A stretch of DNA of 64,000 bases, taken from the NCBI GenBank assembly GCA_022570795.1, contig JAKUDP010000008.1:124001-188000 (forward strand), written 5' to 3'. Under the pieces are notes generated by a model. That model ran no database searches. It worked only from the letters and a program-made list of their open reading frames with translations, and was not told where the DNA came from. The stretch comes from Sphaerulina vaccinii (taxonomy: Eukaryota; Ascomycota; Dothideomycetes; Mycosphaerellales; Mycosphaerellaceae). The position numbers and the translations under genes are program-made. This document shows positions 11,043-20,746 of this stretch, in pieces (positions within the stretch are counted from its first letter, which is position 1; each line of letters opens with the position of its first letter).

Positions 11043-12879
11043 ATGGTCCTCACCCGGCGATGCGCTCTCGCGCTGACTACCCTGGCGTTCTCTTGGACTA
11101 CCTCCGCTGAAGACGTTCTATACTCCAAGCGACATCAGAAGCGATACATTGACGCGGATGGCAACTGGAATCAGTCCTTCTTCCACATCAACGACGTCCA
11201 TGCTCATTTGGATGAGTTCCGCTCTTCTGGAACCGACTGTACAGATCCGACTCGAGGCTGTTACGGAGGGTATGCCAGAGTCAGCACTGTCATCAACGAA
11301 CGTCGACCAGTCTTGAACAGCAGCTTGTTCCTCAATGCTGGAGACGAGTTTCAAGGCACTCTGTTTTACACGTACTATGGCGGCGAGAAGATTGCCGAAA
11401 CCATCAACCAGCTTGGCTTCGATGGCATGACTCTTGGAAACCACGAGTTTGATGGCGGTGATGACATGCTTGGGGGCTTCTTGGAAAACCTTACATTCCC
11501 AATCATTTCTGCCAATTTTCGATCTGGTCATCCAGTGCTGAATCGCACAATCAAGCCTTTCCACATCTACGAGCAATTTCAGCTGGCTGTTATTGGCGTC
11601 ACCACTGAGACGACACCAGACATCTCGAGTCCAGGAGAGAACACTACGTTCTCTGACCCTATTGAAGCAGTTCAGAACACCATCAACCTCATCCGAGAGA
11701 CCACCAACATCACCAGAATAGCAGCTCTTACTCACATCGGCTACGAGAATGACCAAGCTCTTGCACAGAACACGACTGGTCTGCACTTGATCATGGGCGG
11801 TCACTCGCACACTCCACTTGGCACCAGCGAGAACGAGGAAGGTCCTTATCCAACAATCGTTCAGAACCCTGACGATGAGGAGGTCTTTGTGGTCACAGCT
11901 TACCGTAAGTAGCCTTCTGATGTAGACCTGGACTCGGCTAACGAGAATAGGTTGGGGCGAGTATCTAGGCTACATCGACGTCACATATGATGCCGAAGGC
12001 AAGATCTTGGCATACCACGGCGCTCCAATTCACCTCACAAATGCAACAGAACAGAACACGACACTGCAGGCTCAGATTGAGGCCTGGAGAGGTCCGTTCG
12101 AGGAGTTTGCAGCACAAGTCGTTGGTGTCTCCAATGTCGTTCTCGAGCAATCGACTTGCCAACAAGAAGAATGCCTACTTGGAGATTTCATGGCTGATGC
12201 TATGTTCACTTATCGGCAGAATGAGAGCAATACCGTGGACTTCGCTCTGATCAATGCAGGTGGAATTCGAGCTACCATTGATGAGGGTGACATTACTCGT
12301 GGGGAAGTGCTTACAAGCTTTCCTTTCGGCAACTCACTGGTGGAGGTTACAATGTCTGGGGATGACATCTGGAAAGTGCTCGAAGGTATTGTCAGTGGTG
12401 TCAACCAATTCAACGGCGAAGAAGTTACGAGCTTCGTCCAAGTCAGCCAGGGTACCCGCATCGAGTACAACCCAGAGAACAACAACGGAAGCCGGCTCAT
12501 CGCTGTCAACATTGGCAACTCCAGTCTCGATCGAGCAGAGACCTATAACGTCGTTACGCTGGACTTCCTTGCTGGAGGTGGCGATAACTTCTTCGGCGGG
12601 CTGACCTTCGAGAACAGCGTCACTCTCGAGACACAAGACGAGATCCTGGTGCGATACATTGAGTCACAAACGCCAGTCGACATTGCGCTTGATGGCAGAA
12701 TTGCTATTGTCAATGGGACAGCTCCAAGAAATGGTACCACTGGAAACAATGGCACTGTTGATGAGACCTCGAACAACGGTACATCGTCGACAGGTGGTGC
12801 GGATAGTCTTCGCAGCGCCCATGGCTTCGCTACGGCGGTGTCTGTTGGCCTTCTGGTGTGCATCATGGCAATTCTGTAA
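11043..12879 (+). CDS. Secreted, probably GPI-anchored 5'-nucleotidase
   Basis: Two exons, 11043-11904 and 11951-12879, with a 46-bp intron, giving 596 residues. An N-terminal signal peptide (MVLTRRCALALTTLAFSWTT) is followed by the calcineurin-like metallophosphatase domain. Metal ligands are visible in HINDVHAHLDEF, GDEFQGT, GNHEFD and GGHSHTP. The second half is the 5'-nucleotidase C-terminal substrate-binding domain (INAGGIRATID, FPFGNSLVEV, FLAGGGDNF). The tail is Ser/Thr/Asn/Gly-rich with many N-glycosylation sequons and ends in a hydrophobic stretch (about 575-596), typical of GPI attachment. It would release phosphate and nucleosides from extracellular nucleotides. No lesions. Confidence 0.93.
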
Positions 12880-13366
12880 ATGCTTTTCCAGCTGGCAAGA
12901 TGTTGTGGCAGCGCAGCAGCTCAAGAACACTACAATATACGAGTCCTGCTGCTTAAAATACCAATATCATTCACATGAAAATAACCGGAGCTTTGCCGAG
13001 GCTAGCCGCCTCCACGCTTCGTCTTTCCCACGGGGTTCCGGTCCTGCGCAAACCTTCTCCACATGTGGTATAGCAACATCACCACAACAGTACAGAGCCG
13101 CACTTTGTTTGCCTTAAGCTCAGCATTGGTGAGCATGGTCGAACTGTACTGCTCGCTACCGCTGTAGCCGACAGCCTCCTTCGTCAGACTTCAGCTGACA
13201 GCTCTGCTCCTCGTACCATCGCCGATATGTACGACCTTGGCTCTTGGTGTTGTGATATGCAGCTGCCACGAGAAGGTAAGTAATTTGTTCCATTGCGTCC
13301 TGCATAACAGTCAAAAGGTCTCTGAGCACAAACCGGAGCGATTGCAGCAACCAGCCAGTAAACAGT
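12880..13366. other. Intergenic spacer
   Basis: About 490 bp holding the 3' end of the nucleotidase gene and the 5' region of the aquaglyceroporin gene. Only short overlapping ORFs on both strands. Confidence 0.5.
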
Positions 13367-14569
13367 ATGGCTACTACCGGGCACACCACATCCTATGACT
13401 ACTCACGAGGCAGTTCCAACGAGAAATACAAACACGACGAGCACCCTCTAGCACTCCACAACCTTCCAACGCACGATACAGCTGTAGCATCCCACCATGA
13501 ACACGCGCACGAACGAACCCTACCTAGTGGCGAGAAGCAAGGCAATAGCCTCGACATGAATCGAACTTCGTCAACTGTCCACAAAGCGCGAAGAGCCTTA
13601 GGCCTACACCCGCAAGTCCCCATCGATGAAGAGCACGACACAGCCGAACACGCAGACCTGCGCTGGACAAAGCTACGAGCAGTATTGAAAGAACCACTAG
13701 CCGAATTCTTCGGCGTCATGGTCATGGTATCCTTCGGTAATGGCAGTGTCGCGCAAGTCCTACTCAGCGCAGGTCAAACCAGCGCTCCAGGCGGGAATGG
13801 CTTTGGGGACTATCAAAGTATCTCATGGGGTTGGGGCTTAGGCGTGATGCTCGGCATTTATATCGCCGGAGACTCAGGCGCGTACTTGAACCCTGCTATT
13901 ACTTTGACGAACTGTCTATTGAGAAAGGTTCCATTAAGACGGTTTCCGATATATCTTCTAGCTCAATTTCTGGGTGGCTTTGTAGGAGCTGGAATTGTCT
14001 ACGGCAACTACATCAATGGCATCAATGCTTTTGAAGGTGGTGCAGGTGTCAGAACTGTGCCTCCTGCCACGAAAGCTACGGCAGCCATATTCTGCACATA
14101 TCCTCAAGCAGATCTGACGAAAGCTAGCCAATTCTTCTCGGAGTTCATCGCTTCCGCTTTCCTCATGTTTACCATCTTCGCTCTACGAGATGACAGTAAC
14201 TCTGGATCATTCCACGCTTCAGGCAACTTCTTCCCGTTGACGCTCTTCTTCCTCATCTTTGGCCTTGGAGCTTGCTTTGGCTGGAATACCGGCTACGCGA
14301 TCAACTTGGCGCGAGACTTTGGACCTCGACTCTTCTCGTACATCGTTGGATATGGCCATGAAGTGTGGTCAGCTGGAGGCTACTACTTCTGGATACCCAT
14401 GGTAGCACCTTTCCTTGGATGTCTATTCGGAGGCGCGCTTTATGATGTGGCGATATATACTGGACCAAGTCCGGTGAACGCTCCTTGGTTTGGCATTCCG
14501 AAGTTGCTGAATTTGAAGAAGACGATGCGGGTGAGACTGGAAGAGCAGAAAGAGCAGGGGCTTGTCTAG
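13367..14569 (+). CDS. Aquaglyceroporin (MIP family)
   Basis: Single exon, 400 residues. A hydrophilic, His-rich cytosolic N-terminal extension of about 105 residues precedes six membrane helices. The first pore half-helix has the canonical NPA (GAYLNPAITL). The second has NLARDFGPR in place of NPARD, with the Arg of the selectivity filter kept. The Asp after Arg is the usual aquaglyceroporin signature. Long N-terminal extensions are common in fungal glycerol facilitators. It would conduct glycerol and water across the plasma membrane in osmotic adjustment. The start at 13367 follows directly after an in-frame stop region and gives a continuous ORF. Confidence 0.9.
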   Translation: MATTGHTTSYDYSRGSSNEKYKHDEHPLALHNLPTHDTAVASHHEHAHERTLPSGEKQGNSLDMNRTSSTVHKARRALGLHPQVPIDEEHDTAEHADLRWTKLRAVLKEPLAEFFGVMVMVSFGNGSVAQVLLSAGQTSAPGGNGFGDYQSISWGWGLGVMLGIYIAGDSGAYLNPAITLTNCLLRKVPLRRFPIYLLAQFLGGFVGAGIVYGNYINGINAFEGGAGVRTVPPATKATAAIFCTYPQADLTKASQFFSEFIASAFLMFTIFALRDDSNSGSFHASGNFFPLTLFFLIFGLGACFGWNTGYAINLARDFGPRLFSYIVGYGHEVWSAGGYYFWIPMVAPFLGCLFGGALYDVAIYTGPSPVNAPWFGIPKLLNLKKTMRVRLEEQKEQGLV

Positions 14570-14794
14570 GTGTACACAAGAGGCACATGCGAGCATGGAT
14601 CTCCATCAACAAATGAGCGCAACATCACGCTAGCTGATGACCGTCTTGGCATTCACCTCGACTAGAAGGCCCCCCATGTCTATTCTGAGTCAGCACAAAG
14701 CATATCCTCTCTGAGCTGCTCGTCCTCCTGCGCCCACATGCGCGAAGAAGGCAACCACTGAATCTTCCCGATAGTACCAACTTTCTGCCACCCG

Positions 14795-15280
14795 CTATCT
14801 CCTCAGTCTTCTGCCACCAGCCAGGCCAAAGATACTAGGCATTCTATGATCCTCATCATCAGAGTCAGGACCATATCTTGGACGAGCCTGCCGGAGCTGC
14901 TGGGCTTCGTTGTTCAGCCGATGTTCTAACTGTTCGATCGCATCATTGCTCTGAGCTTGACGATCTCTGAGCTGGCGGATCTCTGTCGAGAGCTGCGAAA
15001 GTTTGGCTTCTAGCATGTCGACACGCTGCTTCTCGGTCTGCACGTCGATGGATGTGTCTCTACTTGTGTTCGGGCCTGTCATCGTGGCTTCTGCGATGGG
15101 CGCGCTGAAATCAGCGGCGGGCGGAGGATCTTTGTTGGGATCAGTTGGTGCTGAATTCGTCGTACTTCGGCTGGTGCCCATGACTGCGATGGCGGGCCTG
15201 CGAGTTGCTGCGGCTCTCAGTAAAGGTCCACGAGCTTTGTGGCGTCGTGAAGATCTTGCTAATCTGCTGATCTTGGCCAC
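14795..15280 (-). CDS. Hypothetical small coiled-coil protein
   Basis: ORF of 161 codons. Residues about 75-130 form a heptad-like Leu/Gln-rich coiled coil (EKQRVDMLEAKLSQLSTEIR). They are followed by an Asp-rich turn (DSDDEDHRMPSIFGLAG) and a basic C-terminus. The N-terminus is Arg/Lys-rich and could be a mitochondrial targeting peptide. No recognised family. It is convergent with the aquaglyceroporin gene. The heptad pattern favours real coding, but a spliced 5' exon may exist. Confidence 0.4.
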   Translation of the reverse strand: MAKISRLARSSRRHKARGPLLRAAATRRPAIAVMGTSRSTTNSAPTDPNKDPPPAADFSAPIAEATMTGPNTSRDTSIDVQTEKQRVDMLEAKLSQLSTEIRQLRDRQAQSNDAIEQLEHRLNNEAQQLRQARPRYGPDSDDEDHRMPSIFGLAGGRRLRR

Positions 15281-15640
15281 AATCGTACTTGAACCTGCAT
15301 GCTATGATACTTGCGAGCAATCGTCGACTTGCACTGTCGTGAATGTGTCGTTTGCACATTCCTGGTGCAGATGATACGCCTACAGAGCAAATGTCAGCAT
15401 GGTACAATGATCGGGGCACATCTTGTGATCTTAGTGCCAGCAAACACTCACATCTGCCAGCATGGTATACGGTATGCTGGAATGCATATAGTCGCTACAC
15501 GATCCGACCATAATGCTTCTCTTTCATACTCCACTACCTCAGTGACAAGCGATCATCCAGACAGCTACTCTGATCCACCCACTGCTCAACTCATTATCAG
15601 AACATCGAACAGAACCAGCACTCTCAATCAGCTATCAGCA
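15281..15640. other. Intergenic, shared 5' region of divergent genes
   Basis: About 360 bp between the coiled-coil ORF and the basic Ser-rich gene. No feature stands out. Confidence 0.4.
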
Positions 15641-16750
15641 ATGGCAAGCCGTGGAAGAAGGTAGGCATTGACTTTTTATCCACTTACTGCCTCCATACTA
15701 ATTACCATACAGAGCATATGTCGAGAGTGAAAACTCATCCCCATCGTCCTCAGATCGTTCACGATCTCCATCACCCAGTCCCACTCGTTCGGAGCACGCC
15801 GAGGCACTTCTGGGCAAGCGTATTGAGTGCCTAAACAATGCTGTGTCGGCGCTCGACGAACTCAGTACGGAGCAGGTTGGATTTCCAGAATATGAGATGC
15901 TCAAGTCCTTTCTGAAATACATTCAGCAGGCGTGCGAGGAAGGAAGCTGGCAAAATTGGCTTCGAGTCGTTTGGTGCAGATTGTGGAGAAGCATTCCACT
16001 TCGTGAAGCCAGGCTGCCGATGGCTTCCGAGCAGAATTGCACAGTACGGTCGTCGACTTCATGATGTCGACCAAAGATCGCATGGGCATGGAAGGCATTC
16101 CGTTTGCACTGGAGATAGTGGATACCATCTTCAAGCCACTGGGTCGCAGCCAGGCAGTAGTTGATGCAGTGCGGAGGCACGAGGTGACTGCTGGTTCTTC
16201 GAATCGAGCACACCCTTTCGATGAGCTTGCACGTCCGACTGCCAGTCGCAGGGCTCAGGCTGGTCCTTCTTCTCGACCACGACGTCGACACCGCCAATCG
16301 CCATCTGTCTCACCGTCTCCACCAGGATCTGCTTCTCCACCTGCAAGGCCTGCAAGTGGCACTTCCGGCCTGGAAGATGCGCTCAGGAATCTTGGTCTCG
16401 GCGGCTTGACAGCCGGAGCCAGCAGCAACAGAGATGCCCAAGCAACGAGCAACATCGCCACTGCTGGAGGTGAGGATAGCAGTACTATTGGTGTGGCAGT
16501 GGATGAGCCTGAGTACATAGGTCGCCACGAACGCAGACGACGCGCACGAGAACTTCAACGACCAGCACTAAGCATCGCAAATCGACTCGAGAGGGATCGT
16601 CAGCGCAGACTTGTCGATGATCTGTCGAGAAGAGGACCTTACTCTTCCAGGTCGCCGTTGCCAGAGCTTCGAGATCGTGCCGGGTCACCTTCTGCTAGCC
16701 CACGCCCAAGCCGCTACTATGGACGTTCGAATCGCGGAAGAAGGTCGTAG
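15641..16750 (+). pseudogene. Basic Ser/Arg-rich hypothetical protein with frame problem
   Basis: Exon 1 (15641-15660, MASRGRR) joins after a 52-bp intron (15661-15712) to a second exon with a Ser-rich stretch (SSPSSSDRSRSPSPSPTRSE) and a helical segment to about 15943. The open frame then changes. From 15944 the continuing helical frame (KLAKLASSRLVQIVEKHSTS) needs a 1-nt gap at GAGGAAGG/AAG and meets TGA at 16004-16006 before running open to TAG at 16748-16750. Alternatively a 47-bp GT...AG stretch (15966-16012, weak donor GTCGTT, no clear branch site) would restore a frame without either lesion. The C-terminal half is Arg/Ser/Pro-rich with repeated RSPSP-like motifs. Family not recognised; possibly nuclear. 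Confidence 0.45.
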
Positions 16751-17011
16751 GTGTGAAGCCATCTTAGCCTTGGGATAAGAAGTGTGACTCGATTCGGTTC
16801 TTGATTTGTGCTTTTGGTTTGTGCTTTGGACGTTTAGATAGATTCACAATTAAACCTTTGGGCGTTCGGTTGCTTCCAGTTTCCTCGTCATGCCAGCATA
16901 TGAATCGTAAGTGGCTACCAGCTCCCCTGCGAGACATTGCCATTCGAAAGCGCCTCTTCGCCTCGACGATCGTGGTTGCTGTCCAAAGGTTGACCCATTG
17001 AACCTTCTGCA

Positions 17012-18067
17012 TCACTGACCTTCCGAGCTCACAGGTTTCTGTCCATATACAAAGTATGCCCACTGGTAGCCAAAGGTCTTCCGTTCCCGAAAAGCAGCTC
17101 TCAATCTCGCACAAAACACCTCAATCTCCTGTGGCGTCAAGCCCATCTGGTTCGTAAATCTCCTCGAGCAGAAGTCTGCAACTCCCAGATCCAATCTCAG
17201 CTGATTCCACTGACCGACCTTCCGCTGGTGCTCATCCTTTGACCAGCCTCCGATCAGCCAAGGCATGCGATATTCAGTTACATTCACAAACCCAGCTTCC
17301 TCCATCCAGCCTTTCAGCTTGTCGCCAATGTCGAACTTCATGCCTGCTGCATTGCCTGCCTGGACCATCATCTCGCCCCATTGTCTGAAGGGATGATCTG
17401 TTTCCAGTGTCACAGCATCTGACGTGAAGAACAGTGAGGGTTCATGCTGTTCCAAGAACCCTCCAGGCTTGAGGGCTGCGAATGCCTGCTTGTAGACGCT
17501 TGGCCAGTCCGGACTAGACCCAAGTAGTTCACGGGCATGTACGAGGTCGTACTTGTTCTGATCTAGCCAGTCTAGATTGAAGTCATCAATTTCGAAGACT
17601 ACATTAGGCGGCACAAATGTCGGCTGGATAGGACTCAAGTCGGTGCCAGTGACTTCGGCATCAGGATATGCGTCGCCAACTTCTATCGCCCATATACCCG
17701 TACCGGTACCTATATCGAGAATCTGTCGAGGATTTTGGACAGGACTAAGATAGTGTCGTCCTTTCAAGGCGAGTGTCCAGAGTTGGTGAGAGAGATCTTG
17801 CTGATCCTGTGCCTTGTCATCGTTTGGACCCCAGTGCTCTGTGGAGCCATAGGAATGATACGTCCGCCCATTCTCCTCTCTGTACCTCGCGATCGAGGAC
17901 ACGAGGGATGTCGTGTCCGTTGCACTTATTGATGGAGCATATCCGGAGTCTGCATCGTCTTCAAATGGCACAAAACTTGGCAAAAGCGATGTCGCTGGCG
18001 TCTCGGCGACTTCGGCGGGTGCTGTAGCTGGGACATCTTCTTCTGGCAGACCTTTGTTGTCAGTCAT
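17012..18067 (-). CDS. SAM-dependent methyltransferase (LaeA-like/TAM type)
   Basis: Single exon, 351 residues. After a disordered acidic N-terminus of about 75 residues comes the typical fungal segment ENGRTYHSYGSTEHWGPND. Then SAM-binding motif I (ILDIGTGTGIWAIEVGDAYP), motif II (VTGTDLSPIQP), an acidic motif (FEIDDFNLDW) and the post-motif (ALKPGGFLEQHE) follow in order. This is the architecture of LaeA-like and TAM-domain methyltransferases, which affect secondary metabolism or modify small molecules. The target here is unknown. It lies about 530 bp from a divergent FAD monooxygenase, but no polyketide or peptide synthase is near, so a metabolite cluster is not supported. Confidence 0.88.
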   Translation of the reverse strand: MTDNKGLPEEDVPATAPAEVAETPATSLLPSFVPFEDDADSGYAPSISATDTTSLVSSIARYREENGRTYHSYGSTEHWGPNDDKAQDQQDLSHQLWTLALKGRHYLSPVQNPRQILDIGTGTGIWAIEVGDAYPDAEVTGTDLSPIQPTFVPPNVVFEIDDFNLDWLDQNKYDLVHARELLGSSPDWPSVYKQAFAALKPGGFLEQHEPSLFFTSDAVTLETDHPFRQWGEMMVQAGNAAGMKFDIGDKLKGWMEEAGFVNVTEYRMPWLIGGWSKDEHQRKVGQWNQLRLDLGVADFCSRRFTNQMGLTPQEIEVFCARLRAAFRERKTFGYQWAYFVYGQKPVSSEGQ

Positions 18068-18593
18068 TTCATCAACACACTGGATAAAATATTGTGCTGT
18101 GCAGCTCTAGGGTGAAGCAGCAAACATATTTGCTGACGCTCACACGTTGCAAGTGTGTAACCATTTGCAGATCTATGCCACACACGCCACAAATGCGAGG
18201 CGGATTCGATTCGTTCTGCCTTCTGCCACGAATCAGAGCCCTCTCCGAGTCATGCATACGTGCGGATGAATGAGTTCCTTGTACCGCCCGCGGCGCTGCA
18301 GCAAGTGTTGACGAGACAGTCCTCATTCGCCAATGTGACCTCAAGGTGGATATTTCGCATTCAGCTACAGCTGCAAGTTGACAAGACGTGGCATGTTTCT
18401 GCAGAGTGGCGATAGTCGCCATTCTGCTCGAGCTGTCGAGCACAAGAACGGAATGTCATAGAGACACATGAAATCAGAGGCTGAACCTGTGTTCTCATAC
18501 TCTTAAGCCACTGGCGAAGCAACCAGGTTTCGAGCAGAGAAGGAGCATCACGTCAGCTCACTAAAGGAACCATAGGGCGAGCAATTCCAAGAC
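18068..18593. promoter_or_regulatory. Divergent 5' region (methyltransferase / FAD monooxygenase)
   Basis: About 525 bp between the two start codons, so both promoters must lie here. No conserved element can be assigned by eye. Confidence 0.5.
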
Positions 18594-20001
18594 ATGGCAA
18601 GCAACGAACCAGAGAGTGATGCCGCTCCCAGAGTTCTGGTAATCGGTGCCGGTATGTCTCGTGGTATCACACGACCCGCACGACTAGATCTGACAGAAGA
18701 GCTCTCCAGGACCAGCCGGATTGCTAACAGCGCAGGCATTACAGATGGTGGGTAGTAGTGTCTGATCATTCAAGAGGCAACACAGAGCTCATATAGTACT
18801 TCGCAGAGAGGCGCAAAAGTCACGGTGTATGAACAAGATGCTTCATTGGATGCCAGACCACGCGACTGGAATTTTGGAATTTACTGGGCGCAGGTGCCTT
18901 TACGAGAATGTCTACCCGAACATCTCGCTAAGCAAGTCGAGAACACCCAGGTCGACGACTACAGAGCCGGCGAAGATGAAGTGATGACGATCTACAACGG
19001 GGAGAGCGGTGAGCTTCTGAAAGAGGTCCCAGCACCATACAACATCAGACTAGCACGCAAGAGATTCCTCCGCCTGATCTCTCAAGGCGTCGACATACAA
19101 TGGGGCAAAAGATTGAAGTCCATCTCATCAGATGGCAAGACCGCCACAGTCACTTTCTCAGATGAAAGTTCCGCGTCAGGAAACCTCGTAATAGGCACCG
19201 AGGGCGCTCACTCCATTATACGAGATTTCCTTCTCGGACCAGAAAAGGCAGCTCTCCAACCCTCCCCTCTAGTAGCCAGCGTAACAATGGCCCAACTTCC
19301 AGCTCCAGCAGCACAAAGATTCAAATCAAAAGCTCGACGACAATTCATCAACTTCCATCCTCACGGGTACTTCAATTGGATCGGCATCCACGATGCCTAC
19401 GGAGACTCTCAACCAGGAGATTGGACATTCATGATGATCATGTCTTGGGCTCAAGCAGAGGATCCTGGATCTCTGCAAGGTGATGCAGCAATTCTGGCAG
19501 ATCTGAAGTCTCGAGCGGAGGTCTTCAGTGAGGATACAAAGTTTATGTGGCAATCCATTCCTGAAGGAACGCGTTGCTGGCATAATCGGCTTTCGTCCTG
19601 GATACCAGAGAAGTGGGATAATAGGAATGGTACTGTGACATTGATAGGCGATGCTGCGCATCCGATGACGTTTCGTAAGTCTGTTTCTGATCTATTCATG
19701 GGTTCGCGTGGGTAGAAACAGGGGCTCTTCAGGGTATATATGTGTGTTTCGCTGACTATTGCTTCCAATTGTTTCAGATCGTGGTCAAGGCTTGAATAAT
19801 GCGATCCTGGATGTCGGATCACTGGCGAAGCAGATCGATGAGAGAGGCTTCACAGCTGAGGCCGTCGAGGCTTATGAGCAGGAGATGTTACCGAGAGCTC
19901 AGGAGGCTGTCAAGACCAGTAATGAGAACAGTGAAGGGACGCATGATTGGAGTAAGCTGATGCAGAGTCCGTTGATGAAGATGGGCTTGAAACAGAAGTA
20001 A
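18594..20001 (+). CDS. FAD-dependent monooxygenase (salicylate-hydroxylase-like)
   Basis: Four exons: 18594-18651, 18710-18747, 18807-19674 and 19778-20001 (introns 58, 59 and 103 bp), 395 residues. Splicing rebuilds the Rossmann motif VLVIGAGPAGLLTAQALQM across intron 1. A conserved NLVIGTEGAHSIIRDFLLG segment (the DG-type motif) lies in the middle. The third FAD motif, DAAHPMTFHRGQGLNNAILD, is rebuilt across intron 3. This is the class A flavin hydroxylase fold, which uses NAD(P)H and O2 to hydroxylate aromatic or related compounds; the substrate is not predictable. All frames agree and no lesion is seen. Confidence 0.88.
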
Positions 20002-20213
20002 ATTTCTGGGGATCAGAACGCTTGGCGCGTGCTTCTGATCTGGGGTTTCGAACTCTGAGATACTGTCGCCCTGCAGCGCTGCTCGATGCTCTTCTGTGCT
20101 CCTCTATGCTTTCGAATGCAGCTGGTAACAAGTGTAAATGCCAAAGAACTCCATGAACTCCACGCTAAGATTCATGACCCGTCACATCTCGATGGACTCA
20201 TTGACGAGGACTG

Positions 20214-20746
20214 TCATCCACAGCACTCTCCAATGCAGGCGTAGGGAGGCTGACTCTCCTCCGTCGTTGACGCTCTGTTGTCTGTCAGCGCAAAGTACGA
20301 AGACGATGATGGAAATGATACTTACTGAGCTCCAATTCCGATCCGAATAGCCTTGACTGGACATACTGCCGCATTTTCGGGTCATTTCGAACTTGCTCGC
20401 AGTTGAGAAGCTCTGTCAGGTTGGCCTTGATGTGCAGTGGATCTTGCTCGTTTACAGAAGTCTGCAGCTTGAACTCAGGGACGTCGTCCTCGGGTATGGC
20501 TTCTGGCATATGTGATTGCGATGAGACCTTTCTTGGCCGGGGATATGGTGTCGCTGAAGTCGAGATAGGCGAGAAGTGTCGTGCCTCCAGAGTGGGTGAG
20601 GCGCTAGCAGAGCTAGACGTGGAGGATGACATGGTTCTTCTTCTCTGTGTTGTAGGTAATGCCAGAGGTGATGTTGATGCTGTTCTTGAACTTTCGTGGT
20701 GTAGGAGCTCCTCATGCGAGTTGGAGGGAAGATAATGTTTGGACAT
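20214..20746 (-). CDS. Small hypothetical protein, Ser-rich N-terminus
   Basis: Two exons, 20746-20326 and 20281-20214, with a 44-bp intron (GTAAGTATC...CTGACAG), giving 162 residues. The first half is Ser/Thr/Pro-rich and probably disordered. A more ordered segment (VPEFKLQTSVNEQDPLHIKA, then LTELLNCEQVRNDPKMRQYV) looks like a conserved helical motif. The C-terminus contains a short Cys cluster (CIGECCG). No named family recognised. The good splice signals and the helical conserved-looking block support a real gene. Confidence 0.6.

Noticed and set aside
17012..20001. Secondary-metabolite cluster (methyltransferase plus FAD monooxygenase)
   Set aside because: No backbone synthase, transporter or pathway regulator adjacent; two tailoring-type genes alone are not enough.
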